A DNA stretch of 64,000 nt, taken from the NCBI GenBank assembly GCA_000149265.1, contig CH003245.1, positions 1,480,960 through 1,544,959 on the forward strand, given 5' to 3'. Shown piece by piece: positions 44,694-55,200 of this stretch (its first letter is position 1; the number at the start of each line of letters is the position of its first letter). The stretch comes from Ciona savignyi (taxonomy: Eukaryota; Chordata; Ascidiacea; Phlebobranchia; Cionidae). The notes beneath the pieces are model-generated. The model saw only the letters and a list, made by a program, of their open reading frames with translations. It did no database searches and was not told where the DNA came from. Both the position numbers and the translations under genes were made by a program.

Positions 44694-47373
44694 CTACATG
44701 ATCACATCCTGAAAAAGAAAATAAATAATAAATAAAAAAACTAAATTTATCATCTATCATAGCCGTATGTTTGAAAATATATAAATATTAATATGGAATT
44801 GCAAAAAAACTTATGAATATAAATCATATTTTTATTTGATCAAGAGAGGTTTATTTTTTTATCCAAGATAAGTTAGCTTACCCCGTTAAAAGCGGAAAAC
44901 TTCATTCGTTTTTGTTTTTGTCTCTGGTTACAAAACCAAACTCGCACAACGTTTTTCTTGAGGTCAAGTTTTTCCGCAATGGCGGCGATTTTCTCCGAGG
45001 ACGGCCGTGGCTGAAATTAATATCCGTTACAGTTTTGATCAATTGACTGGTAGATCCTCACTGTGCAGTTTGTACCAACATGTTTGGCTACAAAGTAGTA
45101 TTTTTGGTCAGACAGGTTTCTACAGGGTTGTCTATTGTTCGAATTTTTTATGGTCCTATATGGACGGATTACTCGTTCAATAATGCAACTGCTTCGCCTA
45201 TTGTCCGGTTACAGAATGCATTCTTACAAGCAGATAATAAGTCACTAACCTGTACAGCGAAATAAGCCTCTAAGGATCGCTTCTCGGGAGCAGCTATTGA
45301 TGTTCGTTTTCTCTTCTTCTCTCCCATTGCAGCGTTTTCCATCTTCCGTCGATGCTCCTCTTCCGCCTTTTCCAACCACGTGATCAGAATCGGCTTTAAA
45401 GCAACCATATTATTATGGCTGAGGGTAAGAGACTCGAACCTGTGATGAAAAATTTGCTTATAACCATGGTTCATATTGAAATTTCTTCATTTCCAGCTCT
45501 AATCAAAAAGATTGCGGAAAGGTAATAGATTGTGTTACTTATTCATACAATTCAATATTGTACTGTGACTACATATTTCCCTCTGTATAATAGATGTTAT
45601 TTGAAAGAACGTCACATTAAACGTTGTATAATAGATGTTATGTAGAAGTACCTGCATATTGTGCTTTGACTTAGCGACCCGACTCCAGGAAGTTTGAGGT
45701 TGGCGAGTGCCTGTCCGACATCATTTTGCGTCACCCCGAGTTTAATGCGACGTTGCTTGAATCTAGAAATATTGATTCCCGGTAAGTGCCCGTCGCTTCA
45801 ATGCCAATTTCACGCAACTGATTACGTCATCGGAATTACGTGATGTTATGCTCGTTACCTTTCGGCGAAGGCTTCAAGTTCACGTGGATCAGCGTCGTAA
45901 TCGTTCGAACTGAAGCTGGGTACGCTGGGTTGAGGTGAACCTGGAACATATGATGTTATGATATGAGGCTTATAACTCTACCTGTAGTGGGTTCTCGGCA
46001 AGTCTTACCTGCTTGTGTGCTGATTGGGGCAGAAATGGGCGTGGCAGCGCTGGTCGAATGCATGACTGACGTGGGGTGAAAATGATTCGGTGGGTTGTAA
46101 GTTGGAGCGGGGTGGGAGATGTAATGGGGCTGTGACGACATATCTGACGTCATCATAACGGATGAGTTAAAGGAGGGTGGCTGGTACGTGGGAAGACCAC
46201 TAAAAAATAAATTATTTTATTAATTTGTTCTTCAGATCTTTTTTTGCTATAGAAACTTACCAGTGGCTTGAGCCAAGTTGTTCGATGACGTCATTCGTGT
46301 CAAGGGTACCCGGTAGCGCCGCTGAGTGATGGAAAGCGGATGGAGGATGCATGGAGCTATAAACTGGAAACGAAAAAAAAGTGTCAAAATATCCAAAGAT
46401 GAACATTAGATATGTCATATGCGACGGCAGTGAAAATGGCTGCAGCTCGCTTGCTGTTAAATAATTCACTTACCAGGTGGAGGTACTGCCGATGATGTGT
46501 GTTGCTGTGTCGCGTACGGGGCGGGTGGGTAGTAGCTATGGTTGCTCGGTTCTGGTTTGAACTGGTTTTTACCAGGGTAGTCGACAGCGGCCAAGGCTTC
46601 AGCCTGACGCGCAAGGAAACTTTCATCGAAACCGGCGAAAAGGTTGCCCTAAAAATGAAATGATTATAGTGTGGTTCTAGCGTAAGTCTTGTGGGAAGAT
46701 TATAGAAACAGCAATCACAGCTGTTAGTAGTGACAGTAGACATAACTTTCCATCCGCTCATATTCCCCGAACCGGGTGTTTGTTTTTGGACTTTGGTCCG
46801 CTTTTCCGATTTCACAACGATTACTCGCTTATGACGGACGCGCCATTTTGTTGCCAAGCAGGCAGATGCCGCGCATAATCACCGTGTCCATCGCAACATG
46901 TAATTAAAATATGTCGCGAAATCTAAATTTTCAATGACAAAGTTTTAATGACTTCAAACCCTTTAATTGAACTGTAAAATCGACAACGGCGAAACAGAAG
47001 TCGGTCCAACATTTTAAACCGGCAAAAACAACGTCAAAATCCTTTCTATAAAAATTTCCGTTGCAATAAATATAATAAATATGTTTATTCAGAGATCAAC
47101 ACACCGGGATATGCTGCAAATATATTGCTTCGCTGCATTATTGCGGAATAGTGATTCGAATCCAATTACGAACACTTAGATATATGTCGTAGCATTTTTC
47201 AAACTTACCGAATAAGCCACCGGGGATGCCATACAGTGGCGACGAACGGCATCCGCTGCGTTGTGGAGCGGGGCGTATTTTTGCTCCCCGTAACTTGTAT
47301 TGAGGGTGGTAACTGTTGGTACCGGTGATGGCGGTCTGTGGTGATGATGCGTTGCTAGCATGTTGGTGAACAT
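44694..47373 (-). CDS. POU4: POU4 (Brn3-class) homeodomain transcription factor
   Basis: Nine coding exons on the minus strand: 47209-47373, 46474-46648, 46261-46363, 46009-46199, 45859-45940, 45652-45762, 45250-45439, 44882-45010 and 44694-44708; 386 aa, all phases agree. POU4 factors specify sensory neurons. Exon 2 opens with the POU-IV box ([20 protein letters not shown], residues about 59-78), which has one extra residue in LAR-Q-AEAL compared with vertebrate boxes. The POU-specific domain starts near [20 protein letters not shown] and includes [20 protein letters not shown]. The homeodomain runs from [20 protein letters not shown] to [15 protein letters not shown]. His-rich and Pro/Ser-rich stretches lie between the box and the POU domain. 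The start is [12 protein letters not shown]. The last exon adds only DVIM; retaining the last intron would instead end in VS. Confidence 0.96.
45583..45641 (+). repeat. Direct repeat in a POU4 intron
   Basis: TGTATAATAGATGTTAT occurs twice about 42 bp apart, just downstream of POU4 exon 6. Confidence 0.75.
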
Positions 47374-48243
47374 TGTGTGGGTGATCGTGTATTGCAAAAA
47401 TAAAATCTATTAAATTGAATCTGAGAAAAAAAAATTTCGTTAGCGAAAGGTAAATTTACATTTTTAGAAAAATGAAAAAATGCTTCTTTGTATACTGCAC
47501 TTAATAGGCGAAATTGCACCTTCTCTAAGTTTAACGATTGCTTTATAAAGATGAATAATTAATTCACGCGACTTCACTTGTGCAAACTTGCCTCAAATTG
47601 CATTAATTTCTAATGAATTAAAGTCGAGTGTGGCGAAAACTTTGCTCCAAATATTAATATTTTATAAAATCTCAACTCTCCTAGGACCAAATCGTTTAAT
47701 AAATAATTCAGCCCAAACTCTAGCGAGCTCAACAGCGGAATGAGTCGAGCAGGTCCACTCGATCGCCCATCTCCATTGCCTTCTTTTCTCTCCGTTACGT
47801 AATAATCGTTGCATTGTGTCATCTGCTTCGGCAGGCGGGGCGTCACGTGACCAGGTGTCTTTCGCCAGAGGACTTCCGCGATTAAGGACTTGACGGAACA
47901 AACCCCCCTGGCCACTCTTAATACACAACACCTTTTTTATAACTTTTAAAAAGACAACTGAAAAGTGGGTAAACTGAACAGTTTATATCCGATTTAATTT
48001 TTTTTAATTATAAAAAAATTATGAGTGGACAAAATAAATAATTGTAGAAAAACAACAGTTAAAATTATATTCCTCGTAGCTAAAATTAAAATTCCCGGTT
48101 GGTGGTCATCGGCCAACAGCGATTCTGGCCTCGCATTACGCTCGTTCTGGTGTGTACATTTGTAGCGCAACAGATGCGTCTGGCTGGAAAATTTATGAAT
48201 ATTTCGCGGCTAATTATCGCCGAGCCGCGGACTTTAATGGAGG

Positions 48244-48669
48244 ATGGCTTGTGATCAAAAATCGATGAGTAGCCGACCTAACAGATGCGTTTTGTTATCC
48301 GTGGTTTGTCGGGACCGCCTCAGTCGAAAGTCACACAATGCGGTGATGAGATTATACCGGCCCGAAATCCGATTCTGTCCGGCGTTTGATAAAGGAGGAA
48401 AAAGTGGCCAGCCGAGCGTTCGAATTGCTGATATCTTCATTAAATATACAGGAGTGTGGGAACCCCATGAATTTCTGATGCCGCTTCATTCATTAAATAT
48501 TATAATTTTTACGCGCTTTGTGTTCCGCAATGTTTTGATCTCGACGTCACCGGAAAGTCCACAACGTCGTTGTGTTTACGCAAATTTGAGTTTTATGAGC
48601 AGCCACGAAAATGCAAAATTCGCACTTCACAATTCAAGAAGTACGGCAAAGTTGATTTTTTCCAAATAA
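48244..48669 (+). CDS. Unsupported 141-codon ORF upstream of POU4
   Basis: The longest intergenic ORF in this part, starting MACDQKSMSSRPNRC. It has no hydrophobic signal, no domain I recognise, an ordinary amino-acid mix and no convincing splice sites. It overlaps a GC-richer stretch that may be regulatory, which alone can keep a frame open. Confidence 0.15.
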   Translation: MACDQKSMSSRPNRCVLLSVVCRDRLSRKSHNAVMRLYRPEIRFCPAFDKGGKSGQPSVRIADIFIKYTGVWEPHEFLMPLHSLNIIIFTRFVFRNVLISTSPESPQRRCVYANLSFMSSHENAKFALHNSRSTAKLIFSK

Positions 48670-49896
48670 CATGTGGACTTTTGTAAACACATCGGTTGAA
48701 TACTCAAAATAAAATATGGCTTTTTACGAACACATTTGATCGTATCACATTGTATCTAATATATAACTGAGATATTTTTTGTCTTTTACAAATGACTGCA
48801 TTAAAAAATTACATGAGAAGGTCATAAAAATGTCATTGTGATTTAAAATCGAATATTTACGAGAAGCGGCAGCGCGACGAGCATAATTTTCCCATCGCAC
48901 ATTATTTCTATAAGTTTGCGTGAGTTGATGTCCGCAACTCGTCGTGACAACGAAAAAACAACATACTTCCTTTTGTGCGTACACAATGCCACGCGACCCA
49001 CCTAATTTCGATTCCGTTTAATTATTCATTATATCACGTGACTGGGGAAGTGTGGAACAGACACCGGAGTTGGGAGGTAATACAGCGAAACCTCTAACTA
49101 CAGCCTTACAACGACACCCGAAGTTAAGCTTGGGCAATACAACCACTTCTCCTTTTAGATATGCCTTCTACGCAGACAGCCACGTCAAGATAGACAAGAT
49201 CTTGATGTTTTGGCCCAAACACATTTAAAAACACTGAAACTAAAGACACACTATATGGAAACTATTTTTCGCACGTTTTTAACCTGGTATAAAATCCATT
49301 TAATCGCTGAACTTATAACAAAACCCTTTTTTTGTTTTTTTACCAATTTTTTGTTTTTGTGAATTTCTGGTGAGAATATTAAATAAAATCATTCAAATTA
49401 AATAAAAAAAATGACATAACAATTTGACAAAAAATATCAGAAACTTGTTAGATATCTGGGCAACATCGTGCTAGGCCCGTGACTTATTAATGTGTAATTT
49501 GTTGACTGTCCAGCCGTATATTTTCGAAATATTCAAGATTCCCTGGCACTACACTTACTAACTTTGTGGCTATTTCCAATGTATTTATTAGGCCTAGCAA
49601 TCCGAACGAAACTATTTCGCATTTGTACGAATACGTGTATTATGTCGGTCTTAACCAGGATTTTTTATACCAGGATTAGACCCCTTAATAGGTTATTTAT
49701 GAGACCATGTTTTGACTGGTAAGCCGTTTGTATGAATTGGTCGCGCAAAACATTCGGCCAAAAAATCCCTCTTCTTTTTCCTACTCTAATTAAGCTGTAC
49801 GAAATATATTAGACCGGATTTTTAGAGTATTCCTTGAATCAAGGTTTAAAATGAGTGAAAAATTTAAAGATCGGAACAAGGCTTTGGCTAGATTGC

Positions 49897-49959
49897 AGGT
49901 AACCTTCCTTGTTTTCCCAATTCACGGCAATAAATCATGAATATTCAGACCTATCCTAT
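49897..49959 (+). mobile_element. SINE tail fragment
   Basis: Keeps the 3' end of the family: GGTAACCTTCCTTGTTTTCCC, TTCACGGCAATAAATCATGAA and a degenerate ATCCTAT tail. Confidence 0.6.
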
Positions 49960-50739
49960 ATTTAAATATATTCTTCAACATTAAATAATCATTAAATATT
50001 GAACACACTGAAAAAAAACCCCGGTAACACGACTGTGGGAATTTTATAACTTATTACAACACCTCGATTGAATACCTAGCCTTAATGTCCTATCGCGTCA
50101 TTATCTGTAAAAATTAGTGTAAAAAATACAAATGCATAAATTTTGTATTACAATTATACAGTCCATCTCAATAGGTTAATTTTTATGGGGCATAGTTTTG
50201 AACACATGATCTCTGGATATCTCGCTGTGACCTTATATTGTTTGCACATGGTAATAAAACAAAATATATACTTACGGTTGCCATCGTGCGGAAGTAGTAA
50301 TACGAATTTCAAACCACTAGTGTTTTAGTGTTAGTTCATTTTTTGCTCCTTTTTACATTAAAGAAAAACACAGCAAAGTTCTTTTGTTTAAACAGACAGG
50401 ATAAACATTTAAAATTTCAGTAGTTAAAACACTTTTGTAAATACGCAAGGAATAACGGGGGAAAAGTTAGCCTGGCAGGTAAACCTTACATTAAGAGTGC
50501 ATTCTATCCCGCCGATAAGCAACATTTTTGCATCAGCAACGATAATTTTTTTAGTTTCAAGATATTCTGTATCGAAATAAAATTGCTCGTGGAGTTCCTT
50601 CGTAATTACGTTTTTAATATTTCCTGATTATAAATCAACGCAACACAAATTCCTTTGTGTCTGTTATGTTTAGGTAGAAGGATAAAGGAGAATATTCCTG
50701 TTTTACCACTGTAATTAGAAAACGCATTACTTCGTTTCC

Positions 50740-50790
50740 ACCATGGGTAACGGGAGCTATTATGAATGTTGTATATTATTGAGACACCCC
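50740..50790 (-). mobile_element. Small SINE fragment
   Basis: GGGTAACGGGAGCTATTATG then TGTTGTATATTATTGAGACA matches the inverted mid-part of the SINE family over about 50 bp. Confidence 0.5.
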
Positions 50791-51944
50791 AACTTTTTTA
50801 GCCAAAACCTATTTATAGATTCCATTTAAGTTCAAAGGCTACATATAATGAATGTTCTTTTTTCTTTTTGTTTTTGCGTTTTTTGCTGCGTCGTGACAGG
50901 CATGGCATGTCGCGAGATTATTGCATGAAGGCGTAATTTAATCAGGTTAAAAATTACACGAATGCTCAACTGACATGTGCTTATTTCGCAACGACCTTAA
51001 ATTATTCAAAAATGGAAATTTCCGCTATCGGAAAAATGTGAAATAGAGTCTTATTTTTGAGTATGTTTGGCTTTCGATAATTAATGGACCAAAGGTACAA
51101 TCAGCTAAAAACGGATGTTTTTACTAAGTGGAAGCGACTGAGCTTTTATAGCGGGCAATGTTGCGGTCGTATAGATAACGAGAAACGTACCAACCTAAAT
51201 GTAGTTTTTAGTGACTCATGTGCGCCTCTATGCGACAAGATGTAGTAAGAATTTTCTACCACTATAGTCTATTTAGATTCATAAAAAACTTTAATGAGAA
51301 CTCCAGTTTCAACACGAGAAACATAAGTTTTATTTTTTTTGCTTGTGTATAGAATTGTCGCATTGTCATTATGGTTGATAGGATAATTAAAATTACGTAT
51401 TTTTGCATTTTTATTTACTTGTTGCTTTGAGGTATTGCAATGCAATGCATATTCGCGTATCCTTATTTGTTTATAGTGAGCAACAATTCTTTACGTAATA
51501 TTTTCATTACTTTACTTACGTCTCTTCGTCGAAAACATGTCAGAGCGATAATATACCCAAGAAGCATCGTTGCCTTAATTCAGATTGTTGAATATAGGCT
51601 ACCGTTCAAGAAAGCGCTTCTGAACTGCTGAATGTGGAATGGTGGATCCCAGTAGGTTGGGCGGTATCGAGATGCAGGACAATGACATCGCTATGTTAAA
51701 AAAATGATAAAAAATAACGTGGGGTTACAAGCTTGTTTTAGGTTTATTGCGTCAGCTAAAATGAAATCCTACTCCTAATATGTACTTTGTAATAGCATAT
51801 TTGTGTCCGCAACGTTATCTTAGTCTGTAATGGCACACAAACACAAGGTATCATCCATCAACCGGACAAACCGTCTTTCGTCTCTAGTAACACCATGGTC
51901 AAATCTTCTGCGATGTATTATGAAAAAACGCGCGTAACCCCTTT

Positions 51945-51950
51945 TTTATT
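51945..51950 (-). promoter_or_regulatory. Candidate RRM1 poly(A) signal
   Basis: AATAAA on the minus strand about 265 bp past the RRM1 stop codon. Confidence 0.45.
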
Positions 51951-52212
51951 TATCAAAAGGTTGCAGTTCCGAATCCTTGCTGGTAAACAAACGGATAGCT
52001 ATTCGCTTTTTCATATATGTTGCATTTCTCACGAATTGAGATCAATACAACAAGAGATTTCCTAACACCGGACTACACCCATACATACGCGGAACCTGCT
52101 TATCAAACACCCACATTACGTTGTTGGCAGTTTACTTTGTTTAAGGACAAGAAGAAACATGTGAACATAATCAAAAGGGAAAAGTTGAAGAAAAATGTCG
52201 GAAGACGAAGAT

Positions 52213-55200
52213 TCAACCGCTGCACATCAAGCAAGCCTCCTTGTTCTGCAGTGAACACAGCATGGCAGCCTCGTTCAGTTCTCGAATCTGGGAAATAAAA
52301 TTCAGGGTAACTTTTTAATAAGTTTATTATATTAGGAAATCGCCTTTCGATACCGTTTAGTAAAATCACATTGCCCCATTTAAGATTAAATACGTACTCG
52401 AGCGTTCTTATACGGGCAATCGCCAGAACCTCGCGCACGTGGTTAGGTTACCAGAGCTATTGCAATGTGTTGTGCAGGAGGTACTTTCAATTTTGGTAAA
52501 AGTCAATAACAAATCCACTGGGTTCAGGCAATGTCTGCTAAGTGCCTTGGCCAAGGACAGAACATACTAGCTAGTGACGAGTTTCAACTCTATCTACAAG
52601 GCCAAGCACTAATTTAACTAGCTATTTAGTCCGACTAACCTATGAATAAAAAAATCGAATGATTATACTGGCTGACCTTTATAGTGCGAATTTGACAGAA
52701 ATTCAAACATAACGCTTAATATTAATAAACTTTCTGATATATGCATGATAAGTTTTGCATTATTAAATTCGCACATAACAATTCAAAACACCTTTAAAAT
52801 GTTATCAAGCTAATTCAGTTTTTACCTCTTCTTCAGTTTTGTTTGATTCGGATTGTGCAACTTTCAGCTTGTTCTTGTCCACGGTAAACTGAATGGCTTG
52901 TGCTGCTGGTTTGGTCCGCAGATAGTACATACCCGTCTTTAAGCCCTAGGGTAAAAGCAGCTTGTTTTTGTAATTTGTTATTTTTTTTTTAAATTTGCTA
53001 AAAATCCTAGAAACATGATGCCCACACACATTGGAAACAAACAATGTTGCAACACGGGTATAGCCTATCAACAGTTGGATGGCTGGATATTGAAGTCTTA
53101 AACAGTGTCATATACAATTTTTTAAATGTATGGGTGTAAGTGCTGCAAATAACCTTTGATAAACCGAATGTAATCTAAAACTCTTTTTGATGTGATTTGT
53201 CTGTAATAATTAAAACTAAACATCAACAATTACGAACAAGCAATCAGACCAATATTAAGAAAACGCACTTAGCAAAACAACAATATCTATGATCCTATAA
53301 ACAAGGGTGAAGTACTAAACATCACTCTTTCCTACTTACAGACTTCCAGCCATAGAAATGCATGCTAGTCAGTTTGGCATAGTTAGGCTCAGCTATGTGG
53401 ATGTTGAGGCTCTGGCTCTGGTCGATAAAAGCAGCTCGGTCGGCGGCCATCTTGACGATGTTCTTTTGCGATATCTCCCACACAGTGCGGTATAGCATCT
53501 TGAGATCGTCTGGGATTTGTGCGATGTTCTGGCGGGAATAATGGTTAACGATGGTATATATATTTAAGTGTAAGATACTTTACTTTTAAGTTGGAAGCAC
53601 AGATTCTTTTGCACACTATGTTAAGTAGCAAGAATAAATATACCAATTTTTACGCAATTATCAAATAAAAGAAAAAATATAAAATAAATCAGCTTCAAAT
53701 ATTTCGAAGAGTTAAAGACAAAACAAGGTTTTCAATTACCTGTATTGACCCATTATTAGCTATCATTTGCAGTTTAACATCATCATTCCAAATATTTCTC
53801 TCAGTTAAGTCTTTCAGCAAATGTTGGTTCACAATCTATAAAAAATATTGTTAGTGCTTTGAAGCAATGCTGAGGGCTGCAGCTAAAAACATAATACAGT
53901 AGGTGCCGCTTAATATGACCACAGATAATATAATCCAAATTTCTCAATTTAAAATTCTCTAATTAATATGAACAATTTTTGGAAAATATGACCAACATTT
54001 TCTCCATTTCTCTTATTACAGTACATTATTTTTCTTGCCACTTGTGACTTCGCTTTTTCAATAGGCTGTTTTCTGTACACATGCATGTTTTGTCTTAATG
54101 ACAAAATAGTCACATCGCTATATCTTAGATTTACTTTAGAAGACATCCGTACTGTATTTTCTGTGATACTGTTACAGTACTATACTTTGATTACTGCCAA
54201 GGTCACACTGTTACTTAAAAGATGCATTTGACAGTATTTGGACTTCATGTGGCTTAGGGCCATAATGGTCTGGTCCGAAGGTGGTTATATTAAGCAGTAC
54301 CTACTGTACTGTGTGTCTGTTTTAAGCATATGTAATTAAGTTTAGACCAAATCTGCAAATTTACTGATCTCACCTGGAATTCCCCAGATAGAACTCTTCT
54401 GGTGTATATATTACTTGTGTATGGTTCAATTGATTCGTTATTTCCCAGGATTTGAGCAGTGGATGCAGTTGGCATTGGAGCTATGAGAAGACTGTTCCTG
54501 ATACCATGTCTGTGGAAGAGGACCCATGTTAAATGCCAACAACAAAGTATTTTCATTAGTTAAAAAATGTGTGTAGCTAAAATATGTGTAAGATCAGAAA
54601 TGTTAGGATATGATATTCGTGTTTATCTTCGGAAATCGGAAAACACAATGGGCGTTTTACACAGGTAAACAACCAAGTTCAAGTTTTATTGACAAGAAAG
54701 AACCAACAAAGGTCATTGTGTTAGAACTTGGCATTTTAGCAACTTACTTGGCAATTCGATCCTTAAGCGCAGCCCAGTCCCATAGATCTGTTGGAGTTAC
54801 ATTCCACATGTCATACTGCAGTTCCTGAAATTTGGAAATATAAAAAATAAAATCTAAAAATCTCATATTTTAGCTGTACAACACAAAATTGTGGTAGAAT
54901 TTTTATGATTTTATTGTATTGCTGTGGCTTAATACATGGTTTTTAGCATTTATGTATGAAAGGTTAATTAACAAGTCCGGCCGGTTAGTCTGGCGGTTAA
55001 GTGCGTCGCCTTTTAATGTGCGAAACTGGTCGCTAGCTAGTCGATTGTGTCCATGGGCAAGGCACTTTACGGACATTGCGTGAATAGGATTAATGGGTGC
55101 TACTAAATTAAAAGAATGTGTCTATCATACACAACACACTGCAATAGCTTTGGTAACCCGACGGCGGGCATATGAGGTGATCTGACGATTGCCTGTGTGT

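Larger units (their letters stand above)
47374..52212. other. Spacer upstream of POU4, downstream of RRM1
   Basis: About 4.8 kb that should contain the POU4 promoter and enhancers. The block 48080-48250 (AATATTTCGCGGCTAATTATC and CGAGCCGCGG) is GC-richer and holds TAAT cores of homeodomain type. One 141-codon ORF (48244-48669) is discussed separately. Small SINE pieces lie at 49897 and 50740, and a weak inverted repeat pair at about 49279/49677. Nothing else is supported. Confidence 0.5.

Noticed and set aside
46384-46857. 157-codon minus-strand ORF at POU4 exon 2
   Set aside because: It is an off-frame reading through exon 2 of POU4 and its introns; the POU-IV box is in another frame.
47610-47931. 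Two overlapping minus-strand ORFs (101 and 89 codons) just upstream of POU4
   Set aside because: No known domain and mutually overlapping; more likely POU4 promoter or 5' UTR sequence.
52103-52438. 111-codon minus-strand ORF
   Set aside because: It is an off-frame reading across the last RRM1 exon and part of a SINE; the true frame there gives the RRM1 redox tail.
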